Positions 1 to 9,076 of a stretch of DNA of 64,000 bases are shown here, piece after piece. A model generated the notes under the pieces. That model did not search any database and was not told where the DNA came from. It saw only the letters and a list, made by a program, of their open reading frames with translations. A program made the translations under genes and the position numbers. Position 1 is the first letter of the stretch, and every line of letters begins with the position of its first letter. Source of the stretch: Mucilaginibacter achroorhodeus (GTDB taxonomy: Bacteria > Bacteroidota > Bacteroidia > Sphingobacteriales > Sphingobacteriaceae); assembly GCF_007846095.1 (NCBI RefSeq), contig NZ_VOEI01000002.1, positions 682,001-746,000 of the forward strand, read 5' to 3'.

Positions 1-693
1 CTGCAATTCAAATGCATTTTGCAGATGGGCAAGCAAGCGGTTAAAATTATCTATCAGTACTGCTATCTCATCCTTGTTTTTTACCTGGTTAACCCGCATG
101 TGTAGGTTGCTTGATCTGATAAGCCTTATTTGCGCTATTATGCTATCAACAGGCGATAAAGCGCGCTGAGCGAACCACCGCCCCACAAAAAACAGCAATA
201 CACCGAAAATAATGAACAGCGAACCGGCGATCTCTCCCAAAACCAGCATACGCCTTGGCGTATTGTTGTCTACAGCGGAGGCCAGTATCACAAAATCGCC
301 CTGGTTATCATGGAAAAACTTACCAACTACCTTGCGGGTACCTTCCTCGTATTCAACAAGGCCTTCCCGGCGCACCTGTTCAATAATACTTTTTGTCCAG
401 TAAATATTATGGTTAACCTTAAAGGCCGACATGTCATCCTTGTCGTATACGCGTATCACCTCATCGGGCAGCTTCTCCAGATATTCATCCTGTACCTGCA
501 TCAATGAATCTGCAGCAAGCTCGTCGGCTTTCAGGTAAACCTGCGAGGCCAAGTTAACACGGTCGCCGAGGCGGTTGTAAAAATCAGCAACAAAAAACGA
601 ATACACCGCAATGTAAAGCGCAACCAATACCAGCAACAACGCCCCCGAGCTGAGGAGCGTAAAGTTGAGCGAAAGGCGGGTTTTTATTTTCAC
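1..693 (-). CDS. Sensor histidine kinase, N-terminal part (cut by window edge)
   Basis: The frame is open from a GTG at 693 to the left edge (231 codons) with no ATG near the start. Translation begins VKIKTRLSLNF. A first membrane helix lies at about residues 8-30, followed by a periplasmic sensor region of about 120 residues. A second helix (IIFGVLLFFVGRWFAQRAL) leads into a HAMP linker (LSPVDSIIAQI... NRLLAHLQNAFELQ). The catalytic HisKA/HATPase part must lie outside the window. It sits downstream of, and on the same strand as, the OmpR-type regulator at 851-1528, so it is very likely that regulator's cognate kinase. A 157-bp gap containing a hairpin repeat separates the two. The stimulus cannot be read from the sequence. 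Class assignment is secure; the start codon is less so. Confidence 0.85.
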   Translation of the reverse strand, partial: MKIKTRLSLNFTLLSSGALLLVLVALYIAVYSFFVADFYNRLGDRVNLASQVYLKADELAADSLMQVQDEYLEKLPDEVIRVYDKDDMSAFKVNHNIYWTKSIIEQVRREGLVEYEEGTRKVVGKFFHDNQGDFVILASAVDNNTPRRMLVLGEIAGSLFIIFGVLLFFVGRWFAQRALSPVDSIIAQIRLIRSSNLHMRVNQVKNKDEIAVLIDNFNRLLAHLQNAFELQ

Positions 694-721
694 GTTGGTG
701 GAATATTGATTTAACGCATAA

Positions 722-832
722 TGTCATTTCGAACGAGGTACGAGGAGAAATCTTCCACAAGCGGGAAATTGCAAAGCAGAAGATGTATTTTTTTGAGCTT
801 AACTCGCTCCGGCTTCCTCACTCCCGCTACTT
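722..832. repeat. Intergenic hairpin repeat, GTCATTTCGAACGAG family
   Basis: The left part (GTCATTTCGAACGAG, then GAGGAGAAATCTTC and GCAGAAGAT) closely matches the block at 56510-56600. The right end is diverged. It lies between a response regulator gene and its kinase gene on the same strand, so it would be transcribed within that operon. No coding potential was seen. Confidence 0.55.
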
Positions 833-850
833 CTAAATAGATACTTATTT

Positions 851-1528
851 CTAATCCTTCAAAATATAGCCCATACCTATAACGGTATGTATCAGCTTCT
901 TTTCAAACCCCTTCTGTATTTTGTTGCGCAAGTAATTTACGTAAACATCAACCATGTTAGTGCCGGTATCAAAGTTAATTCCCCATACGCGTTCCATAAT
1001 CTGCTCGCGGGAAAGCAGCTTATTCGGGTTTTTGATGAACAACTCCAGCAGGCTATATTCTTTTGCAGTAAGGTTTATCTGCTTACCATCGCGCTCGGCG
1101 GTTTTGTCCCAGGTGTTCAGGCGCAGGTCGGCAAAGCTTAGCACGTGGCTATCGCTGTCGGCCAGTTTACGGCGGCGCAGCATGGCCTCTATACGGGCCA
1201 GCAATTCATTAAAATGGAAAGGCTTAACCAGGTAATCATCCGCACCGGAGTGCAAACCGCTAACCTTATCATCTATAGTACCTAAGGCGCTCAGCATTAA
1301 AACGGGTATCTGCGGCTCGTCCATTCGCAACTGGTGGCATACTTCAATACCTGTCATATCGGGCAGCATCACATCAAGTATCACCAGATCATAATCATTG
1401 CTGTCAAATAACTTTAAAGCAGCTTCTCCAGTGGCGGCAACGTCTACCTCATAATTGTGTTCGGCAAGTCCCTTTTTTATAAACGACGATACTTTTTCTT
1501 CGTCTTCAACAACGCAAATTTTGGCCAT
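851..1528 (-). CDS. OmpR/PhoB-family DNA-binding response regulator
   Basis: 225 aa, the usual length for the family. The receiver domain (about 1-120) has the acidic pair E8/D9, phosphoacceptor D52 in LVILDVMLPD, the switch residue S80 and K102 in the VKPF motif. The winged-helix DNA-binding domain (about 130-223) carries the typical LTAKEYSLLELF and GTNMVDVYVNYLRNKI segments and ends in HTVIGMGYILKD. It is a phosphorylation-controlled transcription factor, expected to act with the kinase encoded just downstream on the same strand (693 to 1). It is divergent from the MFS gene at 1635, with about 106 bp between them, so it could regulate that transporter, though this is only positional inference. 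Confidence 0.95.
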   Translation of the reverse strand: MAKICVVEDEEKVSSFIKKGLAEHNYEVDVAATGEAALKLFDSNDYDLVILDVMLPDMTGIEVCHQLRMDEPQIPVLMLSALGTIDDKVSGLHSGADDYLVKPFHFNELLARIEAMLRRRKLADSDSHVLSFADLRLNTWDKTAERDGKQINLTAKEYSLLELFIKNPNKLLSREQIMERVWGINFDTGTNMVDVYVNYLRNKIQKGFEKKLIHTVIGMGYILKD

Positions 1529-1634
1529 TGTGATGTGCTTTTGTCAGTTAACTCTCACAAATATACGTGTTACAAGCAGATTAGTTTGTGCAGGGTTTGA
1601 CCGCAACCCTCAATTATTTACGTTTGCACCACAA

Positions 1635-2834
1635 ATGAGCTCAACTGCTACCCAAAACACGCCCCAATTACACCCCGCAGTAATACCAGTTATGGCAGTT
1701 GCGGCCGGTGTAACCGTTGCCAATATCTATTATAATCAGCCCATTCTTAAGGACATAGGGCAATCGGTACAAGCTACCGGTGCCGAAATAGGAAAGGTAT
1801 CGATGTTTGCGCAATTGGGTTACGGCCTGGGTATGTTTTTTTTGATCCCTCTTGGCGATAAAGTAAATCGCAAAAACCTCATATTGCTTTTAAGCTCGCT
1901 GCTTATTGTTGCTTTAACCGGTTTTAGCTTTGCCACCAAAATATACCAGGTTTATGCGCTTAGCTTACTGGTAGGCCTGCTGGCAACATCGGCACAGATA
2001 CTGATGCCTATGGCAGCTACGCTGGATAGCGTTAACCGCGGCAAAACCGTAGGCAAGGTTTTTAGCGGTATATTGGTTGGTATTTTAGGCGCACGCGTAA
2101 TAAGCGGCTTAATTGCCGACTGGCTGGGCTGGCGCTGGGTTTATGGCATATCTGCCATAATGGTTTTTATGGTAGCCATTATGCTTAAATTTTACCTGCC
2201 CAACGTACCCGCTAAGTTCAAGGGCAATTATGGTAGCCTGCTAAAATCCGCCCTGTCGCTGATACCCGAATTTAAGATATTAAGACAAGCTGCTCTTTTG
2301 GGTTTCTTTACCTTCGGGATATTCTGCTCGTTCTGGACAACATTAACTTTTCACCTTAGTTCAGACCCGCTGAATTACGCTACCGGTACCATCGGTCTGT
2401 TTGGGTTGATAGCTATAGGCGGCGCAATGGTTGCACCATGGTTTGGTAAACTGGCCGATAAAGGTGACACCCATCGCTCTTTGTTGATATCCGTTGGGAT
2501 GATCATTGCAAGTGTGTTGCTGATAAAAGTATTACCCTATTCGCTTGTGGCGCTCATCGTTGCTATCTTCTTCCTTGACATAGGTGTGCAGGCTGCGCAG
2601 ATAACCAACTTTGCACGTATCTACAGCCTTGACGAACATGCGCACAGCCGCTTAAATACCATTTACATGACCACTTATTTTATTGGTGGTTCTGCAGGTA
2701 CTTACTTTGGCCTGCTATCATGGAAGCTGGGCGGCTGGGACATGAGCACCTGGCAAATGCTGCTTTGGGGCGTAATTGCTATCGTTATTGTAATGGCAAG
2801 CAAGTCGCCAAAGTCTGCCAAAGGAAAAGCGTAA
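1635..2834 (+). CDS. MFS transporter (drug/sugar efflux type)
   Basis: 399 aa from the ATG at 1635. A frame running further upstream to 1455 would overlap the divergent regulator gene and has a non-membrane start, so it was not used. The protein opens with a hydrophobic helix containing NIYYNQPIL, a signature of a bacterial MFS subgroup. It shows about 12 hydrophobic segments and an MFS loop motif (GDKVNRKN) between helices 2 and 3, plus a similar one (GKLADKGDTHRS) in the second half. It is an inner-membrane secondary transporter, probably proton-coupled export. The substrate cannot be inferred. It is transcribed divergently from the response regulator. The following gene on the opposite strand ends 5 bp away. 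Confidence 0.88.
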   Translation: MSSTATQNTPQLHPAVIPVMAVAAGVTVANIYYNQPILKDIGQSVQATGAEIGKVSMFAQLGYGLGMFFLIPLGDKVNRKNLILLLSSLLIVALTGFSFATKIYQVYALSLLVGLLATSAQILMPMAATLDSVNRGKTVGKVFSGILVGILGARVISGLIADWLGWRWVYGISAIMVFMVAIMLKFYLPNVPAKFKGNYGSLLKSALSLIPEFKILRQAALLGFFTFGIFCSFWTTLTFHLSSDPLNYATGTIGLFGLIAIGGAMVAPWFGKLADKGDTHRSLLISVGMIIASVLLIKVLPYSLVALIVAIFFLDIGVQAAQITNFARIYSLDEHAHSRLNTIYMTTYFIGGSAGTYFGLLSWKLGGWDMSTWQMLLWGVIAIVIVMASKSPKSAKGKA

Positions 2835-2839
2835 ACCGC

Positions 2840-3754
2840 TTAGTTTTTTACCGTTTCCTTCTTCATGCCGGCGAGGCCCTTTTCCTTTACCAATTCAGTA
2901 TAATTGGTGAGCACAAACTTCTTGTTCACTAAAGCTTTAAACTCGGGCGATAGCATCATGTTCAATTCGGTTTGGCGGTGCAGGCTGGTAAGTGGTTTGC
3001 CATCTTTGCCGTTCATCATGTTACTGTTCATATCAAACAGCGCGTTCATTTCGGGCTGCATTAAGCCAACATGTATTACTACCAGGTTTGGCCTTGCAGC
3101 ACTCAATTTTGTGCTTACATAATTTAAGAAAGCCGATTTCTTGGTTGCTACGGGTTCGCCCCACATTTCGTGGTAGGTTTCGCCAAAGTACACCACATCA
3201 CTGAGGGTTGATATAGCCAGTTTATATTTATGCGCCAGTTTTTCAGTAAGGGCACGCAGCTCCGGCGTAGACAACGCTATGCCCATGTGCGGGTCTATGT
3301 AGGTTATTTTTAATCCCGATGCCTGCGCACGCTCAATCTGGGCCGAAAGCTCTTTCTCTACGTCATCAAGTTTATAACCGCTTTTAGCGAAGGCATCGGT
3401 TGATTGATGGAAGTAACCATCTTTATCAACTAAACTTGGCACAGCTTCGCGGCCAGTTACCGGTCCCCAGCGGTAATAGCGCCATTCTGATGTAAGCGTT
3501 AGGTGCACGCCTACGCTTATCTGGGGGTTTTTCTTTAAAATAGCAACAGCCTCCTGGTACCACGGGCAGGCAAATTGCACCGAGGCCGAGAACGGCATTT
3601 TAGTGTCGGCCATTTTTTGCATGGCCATGTTTACGGCGTGGCACATGCCTATATCATCCAGGCGGAGCATTAACTTCGGCAGTTTTTGCTGCGCGGATAG
3701 GTTACCGGTGATCAACAAAACAGCTAAGCCTAACAGGCAAATAGTTTTTCTCAT
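2840..3754 (-). CDS. ChbG/HpnK (YdjC)-family carbohydrate deacetylase, exported
   Basis: 304 aa with a signal peptide (about 1-21, cleavage near LSAQQ). The mature part begins KLMLRLDDIGMCHAVNMAM, the family's metal-binding start (RxDDxG). Further conserved positions are HLTLTSEW (metal His near residue 84) and DPHMG. The family deacetylates N-acetylated sugars such as chitooligosaccharides or glycolipid GlcNAc, using a divalent metal. Export implies work in the periplasm or at the cell surface. It starts 5 bp after the stop of the membrane acyltransferase gene (3760-4914) on the same strand, so the two are almost certainly co-transcribed. The substrate is unknown. Confidence 0.85.
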   Translation of the reverse strand: MRKTICLLGLAVLLITGNLSAQQKLPKLMLRLDDIGMCHAVNMAMQKMADTKMPFSASVQFACPWYQEAVAILKKNPQISVGVHLTLTSEWRYYRWGPVTGREAVPSLVDKDGYFHQSTDAFAKSGYKLDDVEKELSAQIERAQASGLKITYIDPHMGIALSTPELRALTEKLAHKYKLAISTLSDVVYFGETYHEMWGEPVATKKSAFLNYVSTKLSAARPNLVVIHVGLMQPEMNALFDMNSNMMNGKDGKPLTSLHRQTELNMMLSPEFKALVNKKFVLTNYTELVKEKGLAGMKKETVKN

Positions 3755-3759
3755 ATGAG

Positions 3760-4914
3760 TTATACTTTAAGAAATGCTTTTTTACGATATAGAAAATACA
3801 GCATGGCCCATTTTACCATTACAAAGCAAATAGCCATTACCACAATGTTCCAGGGGTCGCCAACTAACTGGCCCAGCCAGCCAAAGAAACCGGCCGTGGC
3901 ATAATTCCAGTTGATAAATTTGCTGGAGATATAAATGAGAATGGAATTCATGCCGATCACCTTAAAATAGAAAGCCCAGCTTTTATAGCCCAGCACATCT
4001 ATAATGTAATAGAACAAGGCAAGCAGTAACAAGCTAAGCCCACCTACATGCATCACGAACGAACTTGTCCACAGGTTTTTATTGATAGGGAAATCAAGGT
4101 TCCATATCTGAGCTACTATCAGGAATATCACACCTACTGCAGCAAGGATAAATGCTTTCCGCCCTTTATGCTGATGACCCGTTTTGAGCAGTGTGCCTGC
4201 CAGGATACCTAACAAGCCTGTACTGATTGCCGGGATGGTTGAGAACAAACCTTCCGGGTCGTGGATCTTCAAATACAGCCTGCCGGGCAATATCAGCCTG
4301 TCCATATAGGAGGCAAAGTTGCCGTCCATGGTAAGATCGCCAGGTTTAAAACCGGGTGCCGATGTAAATTTGAGTAACAGCCAATAACCGATGATAAAAA
4401 TCCAAAACCAGGCAAATTGCCACTTGCGATTGGCAAAAAGATAAATAAGATTCGCAAACATGTACGCAATACCTATGCGGCCCAATACCGATGCAAAACG
4501 GATCTCCTCGAAAGGTTTTAACTCCTTCAGGCTGTTATTGACCAACAGACCCAGTAAAATAAGAATGATAGCACGCCTAACAACCCGCCAAACCAGTTGG
4601 CCTTTTGTAGCGCCCTTTTCCAATTCTCGGCCAACAGAATAAGGCGTTGCCACCCCTGCCAGGAACAAGAAAAGCGGGAAGATAAGATCGTAAACGTGAA
4701 AGCCATTCCAATCCGGGTGGGTGAACTGTGTAGACAAAGCCTTCCAAAACGGCGAACCTGTAACCTTAGCCATCGTATGAAAGATCTCTTCGCCGCCGAT
4801 GATCCAAAACATATCAAACCCGCGCAGCGCATCTAATGAATATAGCCGCTCATAAGTGAAAGGTGAGGTATTTACATCTGATGATGGAGGGATATCAGGT
4901 TCAGTTGCAGCCAT
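3760..4914 (-). CDS. DUF5009/HGSNAT-like membrane acyltransferase
   Basis: 384 aa from the ATG at 4914; a TTG three codons upstream is a weaker alternative. After a short polar N-terminus come YSLDALRGFDMFWIIGG and GFHVYDLIFPLFLFLAGVA, the two hallmark segments of bacterial relatives of heparan-alpha-glucosaminide N-acetyltransferase. About ten membrane helices follow. Members move acetyl groups across the membrane onto a sugar amine. Its partner gene, 5 bp downstream, encodes an exported sugar deacetylase. The pair could remove and re-add acetyl groups on the same class of glycan. The function is inferred from family and context; the acceptor is unknown. Confidence 0.82.
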   Translation of the reverse strand: MAATEPDIPPSSDVNTSPFTYERLYSLDALRGFDMFWIIGGEEIFHTMAKVTGSPFWKALSTQFTHPDWNGFHVYDLIFPLFLFLAGVATPYSVGRELEKGATKGQLVWRVVRRAIILILLGLLVNNSLKELKPFEEIRFASVLGRIGIAYMFANLIYLFANRKWQFAWFWIFIIGYWLLLKFTSAPGFKPGDLTMDGNFASYMDRLILPGRLYLKIHDPEGLFSTIPAISTGLLGILAGTLLKTGHQHKGRKAFILAAVGVIFLIVAQIWNLDFPINKNLWTSSFVMHVGGLSLLLLALFYYIIDVLGYKSWAFYFKVIGMNSILIYISSKFINWNYATAGFFGWLGQLVGDPWNIVVMAICFVMVKWAMLYFLYRKKAFLKV

Positions 4915-5149
4915 TATGATCAATGTTAATTGTTCCCGGAAATTGGTTTAGCTAAATATAGTGTACTTTTTAAATTATTTAAGAAAGTTTGATGGAAATA
5001 TCTTTGTTACAATGATTTGTGCTGGATAATTCAATTGCCCCGTGAAAGTTTGTTTTACAAATAGGATGAAAAAGAATAAATGAATCAACTGGGTGATGGA
5101 CCAACTGTTAACGTATTTATGTGGCCTTCGCAAGAGGCGGTAAGCACTC

Positions 5150-5267
5150 CACTGGTCGAAGTTTTTAACTTCGATCTGAAGTATTGCAAGCATCCTGCTT
5201 GCGTGTTAAGCTGCAAGGTTAACACATTTCGGGTCGGAAGTTACGCTGCGCTAAACTTCGACCAGTG
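5150..5267 (+). repeat. 118-bp element with 15-bp terminal inverted repeats, copy 1
   Basis: It begins CACTGGTCGAAGTTT and ends AAACTTCGACCAGTG, a perfect 15-bp inverted terminal pair. Inside are smaller palindromes (GCAAGCATCCTGCTTGC, and GTGTTAA...TTAACAC). The element at 14348-14465 is the same sequence in reverse orientation with only 7 differences over 118 bp. No protein is encoded. It resembles a MITE or REP-type sequence mobilised in trans. Confidence 0.85.
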
Positions 5268-5283
5268 AATGATAACAGCTTTA

Positions 5284-5314
5284 AACAAAAGAGACCTCAA
5301 ATGAGGGCTCTTTC
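5284..5314 (-). terminator. Rho-independent terminator of the M1 peptidase gene
   Basis: Read on the minus strand, an AGAGCCCTC/GAGGTCTCT stem (one mismatch) with a short loop is followed by TTTTGTTT, just downstream of the stop codon at 5319. Confidence 0.65.
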
Positions 5315-5318
5315 TAAT

Positions 5319-7205
5319 TTATTTTTTCGGCATCCAGACATTATCAGCCGGGGTTGCATCCATAAATATGCCGTTATCCAGCGTTATGGATTTTAAGCTT
5401 TTGCCGCGTTCATTTTTGAAGGTAACCGGCGTTTCTTTCTGGTTCTTTTCCCAAACTGCAGGGGTTTGGTGGATAGTTTTCTTTGTACCATCGGTGTACT
5501 CGGTAACCACATCAAACGGAATAGCGAAACCGCCAATGTTGGCAACCGTAAAGGTGTAACCATCTTTACCGGTAACTACATTTTTAATAGCCAGGTCATC
5601 ATAACCATTGGTGAAGAACCAGTTGTTAAAGAACCAGTTTAAGTTACGGCCCGATACATTGCTCATCGAGTTAAAGTAATCCCAGGGAATAGGGTGTTTA
5701 CCATGCCATCTGTCCATATAGCCGTGCAGGGCTTTTTTAAACAGCTCATCGCCAAGCATATCTTTAAGGGCAAGGTAACTTAATGATGGTTTACCGTAAG
5801 CATTGTTACCGTAGCCGGTGGTAAGTTCGCTGGTTTGGGTAATGGTAGGAATATCCTGGTTGCTCGATTTATTGTTGATCCAGCCGTTGATACGGAATTG
5901 TTTATAGAAGGCATCAGCTTTCTCTTTGCCTTTTTCGGCAGTGCCTATCAGGTACTCAAGTGTAGTAGCCCAACCCTCGTCCATAAAGGCATAGCGGGTT
6001 TCATTGATACCCATGTAAAAAGGGAACCAGGTGTGTGCTATCTCGTGATCCTGCACCAGTTGAGCAAAACCCGGATCGCCCATTTGGCTGTCGTTCACCA
6101 TCATTGGGTATTCCATATCGGCAAAACCCTGGAAAGCTGTCATCTTAGGGAACGGGTAAGGTACGCCCGGCCAGTTACTGCTGAACCAGCTTAGTGCGTT
6201 GCGACCAAATTGTACCGATTGTTTGAAATCAGTTCCCTGTACAGAGTACGCAGCCTGCATACTTGAACGGCGACCGGTAGCCTTATCAACCACAACACTG
6301 CCGGCATCCCATATATAATGGTTACTGATACCCACAGCCATATCACTGATGTTGTTGGCAGTCCAGGTCCAGGTGTTGGTCTCGTTTTGGGCAGTTACTT
6401 TGCCTGCGGTCATTTCATCGGCGGTAGCTACATGTATGGTGCTGTCGCTGGTGAATGATCTTTGCAGGCGCTCGTTAATATCTTTCTGTAATACCTTAGT
6501 TGGGTTCTGCAGCGTACCGGTAGCCCAAACAACATAGTTTTTAGGTACTGTTACGTTTAAGGTATAGTCGTTAAAATCGTTATAAAACTCCTGTGCATCT
6601 ACAAATGCTACGCGGTCCCAGCCATTGTAATCATCATAAACAGATACACGCGGGTAGAAGTAAGCAAGGTAGAAACTTGTCTGATCTATCATACCCTCAC
6701 GGCCGCTTTGTTTTGATACATCAAAGTGCCAGGTGATATCCAGCTTAACAGAATCATGTGGCATCAAGGGCTTTGGCAGAGCGATCATCTCGTTGGTAGA
6801 TGATCTTTGGTCGTTATTCCATTTGCTGGTTTGGCCGCCAACTTTAAAGTCATCTACCTGTACACCTTGCGTTAAATAATCAGGGCTGGTGTTACCCATC
6901 CTTGCAGCACCGGGGCGGTGAATGTTCAGGATGAGTTTCATGTTCAGCCTTTTCAAAGTATCGGGGCTGTTATTAACGTAGGTAATGGTCTCGACACCTT
7001 TTACAAGCGAAGTCGGAGGAGCTGTAGTTATTGAGATCTCGTAACGGGCACGGTTTTGCCAGTACTTTGATCCGGGCTTTCCATCCATGCTACGGGTACC
7101 CTTGGCGTAAGCTGCCTTGATATCCCTTGGCTGGTAAAGCGTTTGAGCTTGCAATTGTAACAGCGCCGTGCCGAACAATGCGGTAACAAATAATTTTTTA
7201 AACAT
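5319..7205 (-). CDS. Secreted M1-family (gluzincin) metallopeptidase
   Basis: 628 aa with a signal peptide (about 1-20, MFKKLFVTALFGTALLQLQA). The zinc site is complete: H387-E-I-A-H391 and, 18 residues on, E410 in FMDEGWATTLEY. FADMEYP at about 361-367 matches the substrate-recognition segment preceding the zinc motif in M1 enzymes (usually GxMEN). The N-terminal 230 residues form the beta-rich M1 domain. It should cleave N-terminal residues from peptides in the periplasm or outside the cell. It is a single gene with its own terminator downstream at 5284-5314, in a region otherwise lacking related genes. Exact peptide preference cannot be read. Confidence 0.93.
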   Translation of the reverse strand: MFKKLFVTALFGTALLQLQAQTLYQPRDIKAAYAKGTRSMDGKPGSKYWQNRARYEISITTAPPTSLVKGVETITYVNNSPDTLKRLNMKLILNIHRPGAARMGNTSPDYLTQGVQVDDFKVGGQTSKWNNDQRSSTNEMIALPKPLMPHDSVKLDITWHFDVSKQSGREGMIDQTSFYLAYFYPRVSVYDDYNGWDRVAFVDAQEFYNDFNDYTLNVTVPKNYVVWATGTLQNPTKVLQKDINERLQRSFTSDSTIHVATADEMTAGKVTAQNETNTWTWTANNISDMAVGISNHYIWDAGSVVVDKATGRRSSMQAAYSVQGTDFKQSVQFGRNALSWFSSNWPGVPYPFPKMTAFQGFADMEYPMMVNDSQMGDPGFAQLVQDHEIAHTWFPFYMGINETRYAFMDEGWATTLEYLIGTAEKGKEKADAFYKQFRINGWINNKSSNQDIPTITQTSELTTGYGNNAYGKPSLSYLALKDMLGDELFKKALHGYMDRWHGKHPIPWDYFNSMSNVSGRNLNWFFNNWFFTNGYDDLAIKNVVTGKDGYTFTVANIGGFAIPFDVVTEYTDGTKKTIHQTPAVWEKNQKETPVTFKNERGKSLKSITLDNGIFMDATPADNVWMPKK

Positions 7206-7370
7206 TGTTTTATTGATAAATAGTGGGTTCAGTGCAGCAAATGTAGGGTTTCTGGCCCGTATTAAAGTTTTCTTTAAAGGTAAACGAATTGTTACAAAGG
7301 CCCTATTGTATGCTGCCCTGTTATTCCTTTACTTTGTGATAAGTTATTTTAGTAGGGGTATTAAATAACT

Positions 7371-7408
7371 ATACAGAGCCGGACGCTTTTAGTCCGGCTT
7401 TGTTTTTT
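7371..7408. terminator. Strong hairpin between M1 peptidase and DUF892 genes
   Basis: An 11-bp stem (CAGAGCCGGAC with GTCCGGCTTTG, one G-U pair) is followed on the plus strand by a T6 run. It lies immediately downstream of the minus-strand DUF892 stop, where the trailing sequence is less T-rich, so the direction is uncertain. Confidence 0.5.
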
Positions 7409-7917
7409 TATGCGGTTTTGTCCTTAGTGATATATTCCCTGGCTATGAGTGTAAACAACTTGTCGTTGTCTGCAGAATCATCTAAATTTTCAGTTAATAT
7501 TTGCGTAACCTCGCTGTAATGCAGTTGCTTTGCAAGCATCATTAACATACGGTATGAGGTGATATTGATATGTTCCAGTATCTGCACGTATAGCATCAGG
7601 TCAAGATCATTCAGTACCGGCAGGTCCTGGTTATCGTCCATGCAAAAGTCATCATTAACCATATTGCTGATGGGGTTGCATTGTTCTGCCGACGGACTTG
7701 CGTTAACCAGCGTATAAATTTCTTCCATACGCTTAATTTGCTTTACCACATCGCCGGCAAATTCCTGCAGGGCTAACTTCAAGCCTTTAAAGGATGCTTG
7801 CTCTATCAGGCTGTCTGCATGCTTGCGCAAAATGCATTTGCCACTATAAATACGGTCAAGATGATGCAAAAAAATGCGCTTAAGCGTAGCGGCGTTGGTG
7901 TTGTGAGAGGTAGTCAT
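7408..7917 (-). CDS. DUF892 / YciF-like ferritin-fold protein
   Basis: 169 aa from the ATG at 7917; a TTG 8 codons upstream is possible but less likely. The all-helical sequence fits the DUF892 ferritin-like four-helix bundle: FLHHLDRIYSGKCILRKHADSLIEQAS, then LALQEFAGDVVKQIKRMEEIY, and a late LMLYVQILEHINITSYRMLM helix. Relatives are small cytoplasmic proteins linked to stress or starvation responses; their chemistry is poorly known. Metal ligands are not obvious by eye, so iron binding should not be assumed. It stands alone, divergent from the Smr gene at 8024. Confidence 0.7.
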   Translation of the reverse strand: MTTSHNTNAATLKRIFLHHLDRIYSGKCILRKHADSLIEQASFKGLKLALQEFAGDVVKQIKRMEEIYTLVNASPSAEQCNPISNMVNDDFCMDDNQDLPVLNDLDLMLYVQILEHINITSYRMLMMLAKQLHYSEVTQILTENLDDSADNDKLFTLIAREYITKDKTA

Positions 7918-8023
7918 TATTAATGTAGATAGGTAAGGCAAATGTATGAAACAAACATATTTGCAACCAAAACTGACGGTTAAATGTTGATTAGAAAAGC
8001 CATGTTTAACTTATACTTGTGCC

Positions 8024-8968
8024 ATGAAATATAAATTAGGTGATTTTGTGCGATTTGTTGACGAGAAGATGGAAGGCTACGTAACGCGCATTATTGATGA
8101 GCAAATGATCGGTGTTACCGGAGACGATGATTTTGAGATACCGGTGCTTTCCAATAAAGTAACTTTTGTACATGGCCGTGGCGAAGACAGCCATAACGAA
8201 GAGATCGTACAGGAAGTTAAAGCCCCTGCCGGTGAATTTAAAAGCAGCGGTGTACATGTGGCTGTGATAGCAGATGCGCACGCTAATTCATTAGTGCATT
8301 TTTACCTGGTTAACGAAACATCATACCAGCTTTTGCTAACGCTAACTTCAGAGCAGAACAAGCAGTACAAAGGCGAATTTGCAGGCATGGTTGAGCCTCA
8401 AGGGGTTGCCAAAATTTATTCTGCAAAATTATCTGATCTGCAGCTTTGGCCAAAATTTACGTTCCGCGCGTTGTTTTTTACCAAGCAGAACCAGCCGGCA
8501 TTAAGTCCGCTTGATGTAAACGAGCAGTTTAAGGCCAAGGATTTTGCAGGAGCCAAGAAGACCATCCCCTTTATTAAGCAGCAAGGTTGGATGATACGGT
8601 TGGACGAACCCGAACTGATTATTGATGCTGAAAAACTAAAGGAAAGCTTTTTTAAACCGGCTGAAGAAAAGCAGGAAGTGCAAAAACCTGCTTCAGAGAT
8701 AGACCTGCATATAGAAAAACTGCGTGATGACCATCATTTTTTAGGTAGCTCTGAGATATTGAATATTCAGGTAGACCGATTTAAGAAAGCGCTTGAGGCG
8801 GCCATTGTACACCAGATGCATGAGATAACTTTTATACACGGTGCAGGCAATGGAATTTTAAGGCACGAATTGCATAAGCTATTAGCTAAAAACCAAAAAG
8901 TGCAAACTTTTATGGACGCTCAAAAGGAAAAGTTTGGCTACGGGGCAACCAAGGTGATCATTAAGTAG
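8024..8968 (+). CDS. DUF2027 protein with C-terminal Smr domain
   Basis: 314 aa. The N-terminal part (about 1-50, KYKLGDFVRFVDEKMEGYVT...) is an SH3-like beta domain of the DUF2027 type. A central beta-rich region spans about 75-200. The C-terminal 85 residues form a Smr domain: EIDLHIEKL (the DLH motif), helices with FKKALEAAI, and the HGAGNGILRHELHKLL loop typical of Smr nucleases (usually HGKGxGxLR). Smr domains nick or bind nucleic acid and occur in MutS2 and in stand-alone proteins. This architecture is typical of Bacteroidota and its cellular role is not established. It is divergent from the DUF892 gene with about 106 bp between. Confidence 0.85.
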   Translation: MKYKLGDFVRFVDEKMEGYVTRIIDEQMIGVTGDDDFEIPVLSNKVTFVHGRGEDSHNEEIVQEVKAPAGEFKSSGVHVAVIADAHANSLVHFYLVNETSYQLLLTLTSEQNKQYKGEFAGMVEPQGVAKIYSAKLSDLQLWPKFTFRALFFTKQNQPALSPLDVNEQFKAKDFAGAKKTIPFIKQQGWMIRLDEPELIIDAEKLKESFFKPAEEKQEVQKPASEIDLHIEKLRDDHHFLGSSEILNIQVDRFKKALEAAIVHQMHEITFIHGAGNGILRHELHKLLAKNQKVQTFMDAQKEKFGYGATKVIIK

Positions 8969-9076
8969 AACGTGCGACTTTAAGCGCAAAACCAATAAAA
9001 TATGTAAATTATTATCCTTTGGCATGGTAAATGTTATTCTTTAGTTAAGAATATAAACCATTAATAACATACTACT

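Larger units (their letters stand above)
4915..5318. other. Noncoding stretch with one TIR repeat element and a terminator
   Basis: About 400 bp between the acyltransferase start and the M1 peptidase stop. It must contain the promoter of the acyltransferase operon near 4925-5000. The rest is the 118-bp inverted-repeat element at 5150-5267 and a terminator at 5284-5314. Short open frames here look random. Confidence 0.6.

Noticed and set aside
1455..1634. 60-residue upstream extension of the MFS protein
   Set aside because: It overlaps the divergent response-regulator gene, and the clear MFS start is the ATG at 1635.
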